NCBI GenBank assembly: GCA_030388825.1
Contig: CP128835.1
Location: 3,094,001-3,158,000, forward strand
Length of the DNA stretch: 64,000 nucleotides
Direction: 5' to 3'
DNA from: Rossellomorea sp. AcN35-11
Lineage (GTDB): Bacteria; Bacillota; Bacilli; Bacillales; Bacillaceae_B
The position numbers and the translations under genes were made by a program. The notes under the pieces are model-generated. The model ran no database searches and had not been told where the DNA came from. It saw only the letters and a list, made by a program, of their open reading frames with translations. This document shows, in pieces, positions 8,956 to 17,842 of this stretch (position 1 is the first letter of the stretch; every line of letters begins with the position of its first letter).

Positions 8956-10134
8956 TCACTTTACATTTTCAATGAATAAACGTACTACATCGGCGCCGCC
9001 AATGACTGTTCCCAAAGAACTTCCCAAGTTGGCAAGGACGACAATAAGGAGGATACGGGTTACTTTATTCCTCCAGAATCCTTTTATGCTAAGTACGTCC
9101 TCTGAAAGTGAGTCAAAGTCACCGACGTTTGGTCTGCGAAAATATGCTTGAACAAATCCCGCGAACCATCCGGCTGCCAGAAGTGGATTCAACGATGTGA
9201 AAGGTGCCGCTACGAATGCCGTTAATATCGCGAGTGGATGCCCCATGGCGATCGCTACGCCAAGAGCAGAGAATCCACCGTTCCACAATATCCAACTAAT
9301 ACCCTGCTGGATTCCCGCATCGGGATTAGATACAAATGTATAAGCAATGACAGCAAGAATCATGACCGGAATAGCCCAACCGATTATTTTAGGCCATTTT
9401 GATTTAGCTGGCCTTTCGTTCAGCTTGTCCAGATCATGCTCTTTATAGATTTCCTTTGAGATTCCAGGAACATGGGCAGCACCAAGGACGGCCACAACTT
9501 TCTCTCCGGGGGCATCCTTTATTTTCTGAGCAAGATATTGATCGCGTTCATCGATTAATGGTGTTTTCAATTTAGGGAACACCTGTGTGAACTCATTCAG
9601 CATCGAATCCAACATATCTTGAGATTTGATTTTCTCAAGTTCTTCCTCTGTAATGGTATCGTTACTGAAGATGCTGTACACGATTTGAGTCAAAAGCTTG
9701 GCCTTGCCACTAAAACCGACGCTATTCCATATTCGTGAAAATGTAATCTGAATGTTTCGGTCGGCTAAGACAAGTTCAGCACCTGTTTCTTTCGCTGACT
9801 CAATTCCTTGTATCATTTCCTGGCCCGGCTTGATTCCAAATTGTTTGGCCATCCTTCTCTGGAAAGATCCGATTGCAAGATTCATAAGTAATAACGTTGC
9901 TTTCTTATCTTTAATGACCCGAAAAATGTCTGTGTCTCTCCATTTATCTCCCTCAATAATCGATTGATACCTGGGTTCATCCAGCTCAACACAAACCGTG
10001 TCTGGCTGTTCGTCTTCAATGACTTCTTTTACCTGCTCTGCGCTCAATCGCGATACGTGTGCCGTTCCGATGAGAATGTATTCCTTCCCATCTATATGTA
10101 TTCTTGTAATGTTTTTTTCCTGTTCTGTTGTCAT
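8956..10134 (-). CDS. TraB/PrgY-family membrane protein
   Basis: 392 residues. Residues 1-230 form the soluble TraB/TIKI-type domain with the paired Gly-x-x-His motifs GTAHVS (about residue 23) and GAAHVPG (about residue 218), plus CVELDEPRY; the fold is related to erythromycin-esterase/metalloprotease-like proteins. Residues 245-390 hold several membrane spans (IIGWAIPVMILAVIAYTF, AILTAFVAAPFTSLNPLLAAG, ILLIVVLANLGSSLGTVIG). Enterococcal relatives (TraB/PrgY) reduce pheromone activity, and eukaryotic TIKI cleaves Wnt; the chromosomal Bacillus role is unknown. AAAGGAAGG precedes the ATG. Monocistronic. Confidence 0.85.
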   Translation of the reverse strand: MTTEQEKNITRIHIDGKEYILIGTAHVSRLSAEQVKEVIEDEQPDTVCVELDEPRYQSIIEGDKWRDTDIFRVIKDKKATLLLMNLAIGSFQRRMAKQFGIKPGQEMIQGIESAKETGAELVLADRNIQITFSRIWNSVGFSGKAKLLTQIVYSIFSNDTITEEELEKIKSQDMLDSMLNEFTQVFPKLKTPLIDERDQYLAQKIKDAPGEKVVAVLGAAHVPGISKEIYKEHDLDKLNERPAKSKWPKIIGWAIPVMILAVIAYTFVSNPDAGIQQGISWILWNGGFSALGVAIAMGHPLAILTAFVAAPFTSLNPLLAAGWFAGFVQAYFRRPNVGDFDSLSEDVLSIKGFWRNKVTRILLIVVLANLGSSLGTVIGGADVVRLFIENVK

Positions 10135-10364
10135 AATGTACCTTCCTTTGATTCCGTTGACTTCTTTTAAGAATAAATTGCTTCTGTCTCATAATGATAA
10201 ACTAGTTTTGGAAAAATTTAAATAAATTCTGTTCATAATCCTCAAAGTTCTTGACTTAAAAGGGGGATCTAACAAAGAATGGAGAATGTAATGGACCTTA
10301 ATCAGCTTTTCTTTACCAGAGGTTTTTTACCATAGACGACTGTAAACACCTGGAGTGAACCGCT

Positions 10365-10401
10365 CAAAAAAAGTAGAGTGCGAGACTAAGGCACTCTACT
10401 T
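10365..10401 (-). terminator. Terminator of the DUF4145 gene
   Basis: Perfect 11-bp stem AAGTAGAGTGC (10371-10381)/GCACTCTACTT (10391-10401), followed on the minus strand by a run of Us. Confidence 0.9.
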
Positions 10402-10403
10402 GA

Positions 10404-11093
10404 TTAATATTTTTTTTCAATTCTTTCTTGCAGTGATTCTATTTTTTCCGGGAGGACGTATAAGTACTCAATGAGACCTTCTAATAATTCAATTAGTAAA
10501 CCAGCCGTTTCATCGTCAATGTCTCTTTCCAATTCCAGCATTTCATTAAAGGGGGTGTTTGGAGAGACAAGGTGACTCAGTGCCTGTATCGGCTTGGACA
10601 GATCAACATTGTCCGGTAACTGGTCAAACTGTTCCGCTAAAGATTGGCCTACTGTTTTGTCACCGTTAAAATTCTTCAATACACTTTCCAATACACGCTT
10701 TGACATCACCGCGGTGGCAGAATTATCCTTGGATTGACTTACATTCAATGCCGATCGGAATGATCGGACCAAATCTTGTGGGATGCGTTTATTTCCCTGT
10801 ATCTGATCCAATGGCCCATTTGTAGCGAGGGGATCATAAATATACAAGCCAGCTTCTTCCCCACGGCTACCTGAATGATCATTTAGCATAATAACGAAAA
10901 TAGCGGGTTTCTTACATTCTGAACAATTGGACTCTGCAAACAGACCTGTTTTATTCACTTGATAGAAATTGGCTTTCAAAATAAATTCACTGACCTTTGA
11001 GCAGTTTGGACATCGACTTTTAACTTTCTTAGGAACTTTTTGATATCCATACTGAATATATGACAATACGGATCCAGGCAATATTTCTCTCAT
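10404..11093 (-). CDS. DUF4145-type protein with a zinc-ribbon pair
   Basis: 229 residues. The N-terminal part has two Cys pairs (CPNC near residue 28 and CSEC near residue 57) expected to bind zinc. A central region (LYIYDPLATNGPL, VRSFRSALNVSQS) is typical of DUF4145, also found attached to restriction subunits and as stand-alone accessory proteins. The C-terminal helix (LIEYLYVLPEKIESLQERI) is a coiled coil. Function unknown; nucleic-acid or defence association is only suggested by family context. It has its own terminator and no restriction or defence genes nearby. Confidence 0.6.
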   Translation of the reverse strand: MREILPGSVLSYIQYGYQKVPKKVKSRCPNCSKVSEFILKANFYQVNKTGLFAESNCSECKKPAIFVIMLNDHSGSRGEEAGLYIYDPLATNGPLDQIQGNKRIPQDLVRSFRSALNVSQSKDNSATAVMSKRVLESVLKNFNGDKTVGQSLAEQFDQLPDNVDLSKPIQALSHLVSPNTPFNEMLELERDIDDETAGLLIELLEGLIEYLYVLPEKIESLQERIEKKY

Positions 11094-11283
11094 TTGAACC
11101 TCCTACAAACTCGCTGTATTTTAACTATTGGGATAATTCAAGCTAGAAAAGAGAACGCTTTCTTACCAAAAATTATACCTTCGTCAGATATGATTACAAG
11201 CGTTAATGTTTGTAAAAGCTGGAATTGTGAAATTGGGACTACGGTTTTCTTGACAACCTCAAGAGCTGATAGAGATCAAAAAA

Positions 11284-11306
11284 CCCAGAGCTTTTAAGAC
11301 TCTGGG
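11284..11306 (-). terminator. Terminator of the YrzF-like kinase gene
   Basis: CCCAGAG/CTCTGGG stem with a 9-base loop, followed on the minus strand by six Us. Confidence 0.85.
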
Positions 11307-11313
11307 CGATAAT

Positions 11314-11994
11314 TCAGTCTTTAGCAGACGGCAGAAACTTTAATGCTATTTTCATAAAATCATCAAAGGTAGTGAAGTGTCTGCTCCAAGAGTGATACCA
11401 TTTCCTGATCGTTTCAAGTAACCAAAACGGTACGGCTCTACCTTCAAGGAGATGATAATGTTCTTCGTACGCTTTTTTTAAATGCTCCCATCTGAAATCA
11501 TTTCCTGGAAGGACGTATTCGGAAACATCTATGATTTTGGACCTTCCATTTTGAAGGAGAATATTCTTCAGATGGATATCACGGGGATTCATTCCCATAT
11601 CTCTGACATGCTGCCTCGCTTCCTCAACATCTTGAATCGCTTGTTTTGGTATGTGAATCCCTTGAAGCAGACAGTCGAATAGGGTGGGGCCCTCTTCGAA
11701 ACTTAAAACGAGAACACGATCTTCAGCTCCATAGCAGGTAGGGAAGAAAGGGGAATCTCCAATGGCACTGTATACAGCTTCTTCAATTTTTATTTTGGAT
11801 GCTTTCTCCTCTGCGTAAACTTTGAAAGCATACTCTGGAACATAAATGGATTGAAAGACAGCTGCATCCGTCCCGACTCCGATACATCTTAGACTGTCAT
11901 CCACACCATGCATCCTCACGGGTTCATTATCGGGAGTGGAATACACGATGACTTTAGAGAGAGAAGGTAATGCTGATTCCCATTTATTTCTCAT
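11314..11994 (-). CDS. Hanks-like protein kinase, YrzF/YbdM type
   Basis: 226 residues, a reduced eukaryotic-type kinase fold. A Gly-rich loop (IGVGTDAAVF), the ATP lysine (YAFKVY), a hinge-like VLVLSFEEGPTLF, the catalytic loop DIHLKNILL and the metal motif IIDVSEYV (DVS in place of DFG) are all present, so it may be active with a divergent metal site. ATG 11994 is chosen because AGGGAG lies five bases upstream; an open frame extends to 12090 without a good SD. Similar soluble kinases of Bacillus (YrzF, YbdM) have poorly known substrates. Its own terminator follows. Confidence 0.7.
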   Translation of the reverse strand: MRNKWESALPSLSKVIVYSTPDNEPVRMHGVDDSLRCIGVGTDAAVFQSIYVPEYAFKVYAEEKASKIKIEEAVYSAIGDSPFFPTCYGAEDRVLVLSFEEGPTLFDCLLQGIHIPKQAIQDVEEARQHVRDMGMNPRDIHLKNILLQNGRSKIIDVSEYVLPGNDFRWEHLKKAYEEHYHLLEGRAVPFWLLETIRKWYHSWSRHFTTFDDFMKIALKFLPSAKD

Positions 11995-12187
11995 ATATTC
12001 TCCCTTCGTATGATCGGATTCTATTAAAGGTTTGTTTGTACATATATCCTTGTTCAGATAAATATAGCACCTATCCCCCGCACTATTCAATTCTTTCCTT
12101 CCCCATCTGTTTAGTAATGTAAGACAGTTTTAGCTTTCGTTACCATCACCAACTATATATTCCTTGAAACGTCCAACATAAGAGATA

Positions 12188-12487
12188 TCATTTCCCGCGA
12201 AACCACTGCCTGTTATTTAGAACCTTCTGATAGAAAATAAAACCAATAAGATATAATCCCGAGGTTAAACAAATATAACTGATGGGATTATCCCTAAGAG
12301 AAATGAGTAACACATCGATTGCATATATATCACTGCAGTACTTGACACTTTGAGGAGTGAAAATAAATTCAGGTTTGCAATCCTGTTGAGACCAATAGAC
12401 AATCTTACTATCGGTAAAAAATGAGAAAACAAACGAAATGAGAAGTATTGGAATAGATAAAAACCAAAGAGTCCACCATTTTTTCAT
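12188..12487 (-). CDS. Small membrane protein, two TM segments
   Basis: 99 residues: a TM helix (LWFLSIPILLISFVFSFF), an extracytoplasmic segment with two cysteines (QQDCKPEF and VKYCSDIY, possibly a disulfide), and a second TM helix (SYICLTSGLYLIGFIFY) with a basic tail. The ATG at 12487 is preferred because AAGGA lies eight bases upstream. No family recognised. It sits between the kinase and the XRE regulator on the same strand, with gaps too large to call an operon. Confidence 0.6.
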   Translation of the reverse strand: MKKWWTLWFLSIPILLISFVFSFFTDSKIVYWSQQDCKPEFIFTPQSVKYCSDIYAIDVLLISLRDNPISYICLTSGLYLIGFIFYQKVLNNRQWFRGK

Positions 12488-12607
12488 GAACTTCATCCTT
12501 TTTTGATATTCAATAATCCTGTTCTTTCCTTCTCCCCTGACGTTCAGCCTTAGATGAGCATCAAGGTTGAAAACGTCTTTTAAGGGTATAACACAATCAT
12601 TAATCCA

Positions 12608-12907
12608 TTATTCTCTCATTCTACGCTCCGGTTCTTCATCTAATAACTCGGTTAATAATGAAATATTCACTCCAAGTGCCTCAAATATTCCGCGGCAAGT
12701 GATATCACTAACCCTTACGTTTCCTCCTTCGATCCTTTTGATCGTTTGTGAGCTCACGTTTGCTCTCCGGGCCAATTCCCCTTGAGTCAAATGGGATTTC
12801 ACACGAAACATTTGAATAATTTCCCCCATTTGCCATTCGTCTATGGGAGAATCAGAGCTTATTAGGCAACTATTGATCGAGTTACAAAGTTTTTTCATGT
12901 CATTCAT
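12608..12907 (-). CDS. XRE-family HTH transcriptional regulator
   Basis: 99 residues. Residues 28-85 are a Cro/CI-type helix-turn-helix (IIQMFRVKSHLTQGELARRA, then NVSSQTIKRIEGGNVRVSD), followed by a short acidic tail. No sensor domain or signal peptide is present, so control by a partner or by abundance is likely. GGAGG six bases before the ATG fixes the start. The target is unknown; neighbours are an APH kinase upstream and a membrane protein downstream. Confidence 0.8.
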   Translation of the reverse strand: MNDMKKLCNSINSCLISSDSPIDEWQMGEIIQMFRVKSHLTQGELARRANVSSQTIKRIEGGNVRVSDITCRGIFEALGVNISLLTELLDEEPERRMRE

Positions 12908-12999
12908 AAGATGCCTCCAACATTTGATGAAATGATCCCATATAACACAGATTGCCGGGAGTCTTGTCCATCTTCTAATTTCAATAGCATGATCAATCC

Positions 13000-13773
13000 T
13001 CAGAAAAATTCATATAGACCTTCCTCAAAATAAGCATACTCACTTCTGGATACTTTATAGCGGGTATATCCTCTATAAAAGGCGTCCATGTCTTCAGGAC
13101 TGTTAATGAATTTTCGGATGGCCAGCGCCTCGTCGTACCTTGGATCTCCAACTGACATCCCTCCGATATCAATAAAGAGCTGGACTTCTCCGTCTTGAAC
13201 GAGTACGTTATCGGTTGTGCAATCTCCATGAATCATCGTTTGATTAATGCTTTTAGGTTTATTCGATGTCAACTCATCCAATAATTCCAATGTCCCGTCC
13301 GTTTGGTTATTCAAGACATAGTCTTTTGCTTTTAAAAGTTGTTCCTGCAGCCAATCCCTCTTGTGGTCTATAGAAGAGACAGGCAATCTTTCATGAAACT
13401 GTTGAAGGAATTTTCCGAAACTTTGAATAAGGTCACTCCTTTCTGCTTGGGACGATGCATATTTTAATGCAGAGGTTAGCGTGATCCCCCTTTCAAATGA
13501 CATCACCAAATGTGTAGAATCTTCTTCATCAATCAAGCCACAATATGTAGGAACGGGTACTTCAGGATGACGGTTCAGACACTCCAGCTTATTAGCCTCT
13601 TCCCTTACCCATTCCCTGTATTTTTCTTTATAAGAGCTTTTAAGGAGATAAGTTGTATCCTCTGTGAAGAGTCTCCGTACTTCTGAAGTACAGCCTTGGT
13701 CTTCCAAAACATCTACTGATAATATTTTCCCAATAATCCCTTCTACCTTAGCCATTAATTCAGCTTGCATCAT
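13000..13773 (-). CDS. Aminoglycoside phosphotransferase-family kinase
   Basis: 257 residues of the APH/choline kinase fold. The catalytic loop HGDCTTDNVLV (about residue 185) and the metal-binding IDIGGMSVGDPRYDEALAI (about residue 203) are intact. The N-terminal lobe has LLKSSYKEK for the ATP lysine. These enzymes transfer phosphate to small hydroxyl or amine compounds; the substrate cannot be told, and antibiotic resistance should not be assumed. It starts 11 bases after the stop of the upstream GNAT gene on the same strand, so the two are probably co-transcribed as a small-molecule modification pair. Confidence 0.8.
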   Translation of the reverse strand: MMQAELMAKVEGIIGKILSVDVLEDQGCTSEVRRLFTEDTTYLLKSSYKEKYREWVREEANKLECLNRHPEVPVPTYCGLIDEEDSTHLVMSFERGITLTSALKYASSQAERSDLIQSFGKFLQQFHERLPVSSIDHKRDWLQEQLLKAKDYVLNNQTDGTLELLDELTSNKPKSINQTMIHGDCTTDNVLVQDGEVQLFIDIGGMSVGDPRYDEALAIRKFINSPEDMDAFYRGYTRYKVSRSEYAYFEEGLYEFF

Positions 13774-13784
13774 TTCACCCTTCT

Positions 13785-14267
13785 TTACATATGTAGTTTT
13801 CTAATCAAGACAATCTCATCCCTGATCGGTATTCCGTCATTTCCTATCAAAGGGATTTCAGGTTTGACCAATCTTGCTTTCTCCACGGCGTTCAACAGCA
13901 GTTTTTTCAATACAAATCCGCGCTTTTGATAAAACCTCAAGGCGTCAAGATTGTCATTGGTTGTGATCAGCTTAACTTGGTTGCATTTTTTATGTTTCGA
14001 AACGGATATCACCTTCTCCATTAACACCGTTCCGATTCCCTGTCCTTCTTCCAGGCTGTCTAATGAAATGATTTCACATTCGTCGTTTTTTATTTCATAA
14101 GTAATCAATCCATTTATTGTGTGATCACCGCGTACAACAGCAAACCCTTCTAATTTGGTGCAGTCATATACACCACTGGATATCACCATGACAGAACTCC
14201 CCCATTGAGACTGGAAAAAATCCTTCAATCGGTCTTTATGAATCTTGTATAAAGGTTGGATATTCAT
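13785..14267 (-). CDS. GNAT N-acetyltransferase
   Basis: 160 residues with the GNAT acetyl-CoA loop LDSLEEGQGIGTVLMEKVI (Q/R-x-x-G-x-G/A form, about residue 70-88) and the C-terminal NDNLDALRFYQKRGF signature. It transfers acetyl from acetyl-CoA to an unknown amine. It directly precedes the APH kinase gene with 11 bases between, which suggests co-transcription. Confidence 0.85.
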   Translation of the reverse strand: MNIQPLYKIHKDRLKDFFQSQWGSSVMVISSGVYDCTKLEGFAVVRGDHTINGLITYEIKNDECEIISLDSLEEGQGIGTVLMEKVISVSKHKKCNQVKLITTNDNLDALRFYQKRGFVLKKLLLNAVEKARLVKPEIPLIGNDGIPIRDEIVLIRKLHM

Positions 14268-14447
14268 TTGCTAACACTACTTTCATAAATAGTCCATTAC
14301 TTACAGAAAGCAAGACCGTTCCCACTGTTAAGAAATCCCCTCTGATGAACGGTGCTTTCCCTTCAGTGAATCTGGGCGGAACAAGTGGATAGCTTCTACT
14401 ATCCCATTGTGAAAGAGTCTTTTACCTCTTAGGGTCAGGTATAAGAG

Positions 14448-15113
14448 TTAATCTAGACTTCTTATATACCTGGTTAACTCCATGAGATCATCAATGACAA
14501 AGTCTGCCCGATTGGCATTGCCCCACTCGTGATCTTTCTTCCATACACCTTTCATCCCGGCCCTTTGGGCCCCATAAACATCATTCTCAGGGTTGTCACC
14601 AATAAATATGCACTCCATTGGTTTTACAGACAACCTCTCACATGCCCTTCGAAAGATTTCCCGAGCCGGCTTCTTTACGCCCTCCCATTCGGAGATAAGA
14701 ATTTCGTCAAAGTATTCCTCGATGTCTAGGCTCAGAATGTTGTCCATTTGAAAACGGCCATAACCGTTTGTGATCATCCCAAGCTTGATATCATTCTCTT
14801 TCAATTCGGCCAACATGTCATGTAGATGTGGAAATGGTTTACAGCTGTTCTTGAATTCTAGTAAATAATCATCAAGCAGTTCTTCCCAGGTTATATCAGG
14901 GATTGAAAATTCCTCTATGAGATGCTTGAATACCTTATCTTTCCAAACATAACCTCTTTGGTCTAGTTCGATGAATCGTTTCATGTACGATTCTTTTGGA
15001 ATATGCCCTAGCCAATCATGCATTCTATCATATTGCCTGTTTACATATGCATACAAGGATGCGTCCCTGTTCAACAAGGTTCCATCCAGGTCAAATAAAG
15101 CAGCTTTGATCAT
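14448..15113 (-). CDS. HAD-superfamily hydrolase (phosphatase-like)
   Basis: 221 residues. HAD motif I is FDLDGTLL (residues 7-14, nucleophile Asp), motif II ITNGYG, motif III GVKKPAREIF with the Lys, and motif IV FIGDNPENDVYGAQRAG. A helical cap domain between motifs I and II places it in subfamily I, typical of small-metabolite phosphatases such as phosphoglycolate phosphatase or YjjG-type nucleotidases. The substrate is unknown. It is a single gene with about 180 bases upstream of the GNAT pair; I see nothing notable in that gap. Confidence 0.85.
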   Translation of the reverse strand: MIKAALFDLDGTLLNRDASLYAYVNRQYDRMHDWLGHIPKESYMKRFIELDQRGYVWKDKVFKHLIEEFSIPDITWEELLDDYLLEFKNSCKPFPHLHDMLAELKENDIKLGMITNGYGRFQMDNILSLDIEEYFDEILISEWEGVKKPAREIFRRACERLSVKPMECIFIGDNPENDVYGAQRAGMKGVWKKDHEWGNANRADFVIDDLMELTRYIRSLD

Positions 15114-15187
15114 TCGTATATCAGCTCCATATCTCGTAGGATCATGATGGACACATATTGTTCCTTCCCCTTTTTTGCTTTTTACGT

Positions 15188-15763
15188 TTATTCAGCATCC
15201 CAGGCACTTTGCCCAAGGAATTTATGGAGAATCAACATCTCGCCGATCCTGCCTGTCACACGAACTCCCGTATCAAGAAAACCTCCTTTCTTGTAAACGT
15301 GCTGAGCGACTGTATTCTGATGATTGACAGCTAATATCATTTCATTCTTATCCTTAAAGTGATCGCTTAGAAAAGTATCGAGCCTTTTGATAGATTTTGA
15401 AGCCACTCCTTTGCCTTGGAATTCAGGGTGAATGGAGTAAGCCCTTACCAAAATGGCTCTTCGATTATTCCAGTATGCCTTCACTCCATCCCATCCATGA
15501 AGCACAAAAAATCCGGCAGCTTCTCCCTCGTGCAGGATGACAATCGGGAATCGTTCTTTTTCTGGTGAACATTTGTTTATGGCTCGCATTGGAAGGGAAG
15601 TGTATCTCATTTGTTCATCTGATAAATGGTAGTTTGATAACTGAGGTTTATATTTATCATGGTAAAATTCCAGTGAAATATGATCCAATGTACTCACTGT
15701 GTCCCTCTTTTCAATCCAAGTCTTTGGAAGCCCCCATGTCACATATAAGAGATTCATGTTCAT
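15188..15763 (-). CDS. GNAT N-acetyltransferase
   Basis: 191 residues. The acetyl-CoA motif is VRAYSIHPEFQGKGVASKSI (about residue 107-126) and the C-terminal part has NHQNTVAQHVYKKGGF. The N-terminal WGLPKTWIEKRDTVSTLD and FYHDKYKPQLSNYHL are typical of a Bacillus group of uncharacterised GNATs. The acceptor is unknown. It lies 74 bases upstream of the HAD gene on the same strand and may share its transcript. Confidence 0.8.
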   Translation of the reverse strand: MNMNLLYVTWGLPKTWIEKRDTVSTLDHISLEFYHDKYKPQLSNYHLSDEQMRYTSLPMRAINKCSPEKERFPIVILHEGEAAGFFVLHGWDGVKAYWNNRRAILVRAYSIHPEFQGKGVASKSIKRLDTFLSDHFKDKNEMILAVNHQNTVAQHVYKKGGFLDTGVRVTGRIGEMLILHKFLGQSAWDAE

Positions 15764-16022
15764 CCCCTAACTTGAAAAAGGCTATCCCAGTCTTTCATTA
15801 TCATAACCTATTTTAGAATATAATGGTAATATCCACTGGCAGAATGAAAAGATTTTATGAGCTTGGAATGAAAATCTGAATGAGAAGCCTGTGGAAGGAA
15901 ATGAAGGGAAGACATATACAATTTGAGGACATGAAGGGACCGGATGCTTCGGCAACATTCTATTTGACCGGTCTGGGATGGATATTCTGCTATGAATAAA
16001 TTAGTCATGTCCCAATTTCTAC
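15764..16022. other. Intergenic region, no supported gene
   Basis: About 260 bases between the GNAT and Nudix genes. Open frames exist on both strands (66 codons minus, 39 codons plus), but neither has a Shine-Dalgarno sequence or a recognisable product. I see no clear terminator or RNA structure here. Confidence 0.4.
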
Positions 16023-16478
16023 TTAGTTGATGTCTCCAAGATATACTCTCCCAGGCAGTTCTTCAGTAAGATACTGCCTGATCTTCCTTGGATATAATCT
16101 GTATTGGACTAACATATTCAGATCCACCCATTCAATCCCTACTTGATGGGAATCAGGATTGGAAGGCTCAGGATCATGGCCCCCTTCACTGTATAAAAAA
16201 CATTCGAAATAGAATTCCATCTGATGTACGTGTTGATGAAAAGATGCATGTTCATGGTTCTTTCCGATATACTCCCTTATATGTAAAAGTTCCCCGATTT
16301 TCACTTCTCTACCGGCTTCCTCTATGCATTCTCTTCTTAAAGCTTCATGAAGTGTCTCCCCATGCTCCTGTCCTCCTCCTGGGAGTAAATAAAAGATACC
16401 GTTTTCATCTTCATTCTTAGTGAGTAAAATTTTATTTTCTTTCCTGATGATGGCTTTTGCTGAATTTCGAATGTACAT
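16023..16478 (-). CDS. Nudix hydrolase
   Basis: 151 residues with a full Nudix box, GGGQEHGETLHEALRREC followed by IEEAGREV (G-x5-E-x7-REC-x-EE-x-G-x-E), about residues 35-57. It hydrolyses a nucleoside diphosphate linked to another moiety, using divalent metal. The N-terminal SAKAIIRKENKILLTKNED is the usual first strand pair of MutT-like proteins. Substrate unknown. It is oriented with the VOC gene, with a hairpin between the two. Confidence 0.88.
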   Translation of the reverse strand: MYIRNSAKAIIRKENKILLTKNEDENGIFYLLPGGGQEHGETLHEALRRECIEEAGREVKIGELLHIREYIGKNHEHASFHQHVHQMEFYFECFLYSEGGHDPEPSNPDSHQVGIEWVDLNMLVQYRLYPRKIRQYLTEELPGRVYLGDIN

Positions 16479-16548
16479 GGGTTATTTCTCCTTCTTATAT
16501 GTTTTCATTACCTCATATGTATAAACGATCTTTCATTAACATTTGAAA

Positions 16549-16578
16549 CGACGGGAGACACAAAAGTGTTTCCCGTCG
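16549..16578 (-). terminator. Terminator-like hairpin after the VOC gene
   Basis: CGACGGGAGACAC pairs with GTGTTTCCCGTCG around a 4-base loop, just downstream of the stop at 16586. The U-tail on the minus strand is weak. Confidence 0.65.
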
Positions 16579-16585
16579 CTGTTGA

Positions 16586-16951
16586 TTAGTTGCACACCAT
16601 TAATACATTTCCGTCAGGATCTTTAAAGATGAAGAACTGATCATTTTGGATATCCGTTACCAATTCCACACCATTGTTTTTCATAAATTGATAAGATTCA
16701 TAGATATTATCTGTGGCAAATTGGATAGCCGGGAAATTCAGTCTGGGTAAACTCCCATTCTCATCCTTCCACATGGGCATTGTGTCCAGGACCATACCTG
16801 CTCCATCCATGTCTGCGACGAATAGATGATCGAAATATTCTTCCCCCTCCTCTAACCCCAGAATGTTTGAATACCATTTTTTCGACCTTTCTATGTTACT
16901 TACAGGAATAAAAACGAGGTTGACCTTATTTTTGACCGGGCTTTTTAACAT
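16586..16951 (-). CDS. VOC (glyoxalase/bleomycin-resistance) family protein
   Basis: 121 residues, the normal length for a single-chain VOC fold built from two beta-alpha-beta-beta-beta units. NLVFIPVSNIERSKKWYSNI starts the first unit and FFIFKDPDGNVLMVCN ends the second; the latter carries the D-P-D-G-N motif typical of metal-binding VOC members. Enzyme type (lyase, dioxygenase or binding protein) cannot be told. ATG 16951 was chosen for GGAGGG six bases upstream; the open frame extends to 17008 without support. Confidence 0.85.
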   Translation of the reverse strand: MLKSPVKNKVNLVFIPVSNIERSKKWYSNILGLEEGEEYFDHLFVADMDGAGMVLDTMPMWKDENGSLPRLNFPAIQFATDNIYESYQFMKNNGVELVTDIQNDQFFIFKDPDGNVLMVCN

Positions 16952-17011
16952 AAAATTCCCTCCATTTGATCCAGCGTCTAGAATAGAATTCAATACCGAA
17001 CATCTCATCTC

Positions 17012-17062
17012 CTGCCAGGACTCACCTTTTCATTAGATTGGATGAAAGGTGAGTCCTGGCAG
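17012..17062. repeat. Long inverted repeat in the VOC/lipoprotein gap
   Basis: CTGCCAGGACTCACCTTT-TCAT (17012-17033) pairs with ATGAAAGGTGAGTCCTGGCAG (17042-17062) with one bulged T and an 8-base loop, a roughly 21-bp stem. It follows the lipoprotein stop and precedes the VOC gene, with no U-run. Confidence 0.7.
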
Positions 17063-17079
17063 TTAGTATTAAGACCGTA

Positions 17080-17649
17080 TCAATTTCTGCTTGTAAAATA
17101 TTCTGAATTTCCACCTGCTCCACCTTCAGATGCCTTTACGATGGGAGCACTAAGTGTAATACCCGTTACAATTTCTCCATCTACTGTCATTTCTTTCATC
17201 CTAAGCTGGATTCCATTTTTTCTCCATACATCCCATATTTGTGTTGAACCTCCTTTGATTGATTTAAAGGATCTAAAGTCAGGTCCACTCGATACCTTTT
17301 TTCGTCACTGCTTCTTGGAACAGAAAGCAAAAATTCACCACCTTCCTCAACGGTTGTATATCTGGCGTTGATCTCCTTAGGTTCATTGTCACTTCTGCTG
17401 TTCAACACGTCTAGCATGGTGGCAGAATCGGGAAACAATTTCAAGGTTGCTGTTAATCTAACCCCCCTGTTTCAAATTCGACTTGCCCCGGATGGTCACT
17501 CTTTTTCTGTGAACTAATAGTTTTGCATCGATTTCAATCACTTCACTGGCTTTTATCTTTTGTTCTTTAGCGGCCTGTTCTTGTGTAAGTATAACCCTGC
17601 AGCCAGAAATGCTTATCATGATCGTAACCAGGATGAAGATCCTAATCAT
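17080..17649 (-). pseudogene. Lipoprotein of unknown function, two compensating frameshifts
   Basis: ATG 17649 begins MIRIFILVTIMISISGC, a lipoprotein signal with lipobox ISGC, so the mature protein is anchored outside the membrane. The frame breaks at a C6 run (17462-17467, one base too many) and again at a T6 run (17216-17221, one base too few). With both corrected, 189 residues run continuously through QGVRLTATLKLFPD and GEKNGIQLRMKEMTVDGEI to TSRN at 17080. The middle part (GGEFLLSVPRSSDEKRYRVD) is beta-rich. No family recognised. Two opposite lesions that cancel within one gene point to sequencing errors. Confidence 0.6.
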
Positions 17650-17842
17650 CTTATGGATTGTAGATTTAATGCCAGCGACCTCCTTTAAAGTCCGTTTTCA
17701 TAATACTTCTCTTTAAAGTGATGAATTCCTTCGTAGACATCATGGGTATGATTTACATAATATTTTTATTGAACACCCCGTTCGACTTGCATTCCCCAAC
17801 ATCGAAATAAATAAAAAATGACTGCACCCATATAAGAGTTAG

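Noticed and set aside
10404-11093. DUF4145 protein as part of a defence island with the SNF2 helicase
   Set aside because: The two are 45 kb apart and no other defence genes are present.
12993-13229. Second frame inside the APH kinase gene
   Set aside because: It overlaps the intact kinase motifs in another frame and has no SD.
13000-14267. APH and GNAT pair as an antibiotic-resistance cassette
   Set aside because: No flanking mobile element and the sequences are only generic family members.
15808-16008. 66-codon minus-strand frame before the Nudix gene
   Set aside because: No SD and no coding-like composition; treated as intergenic.
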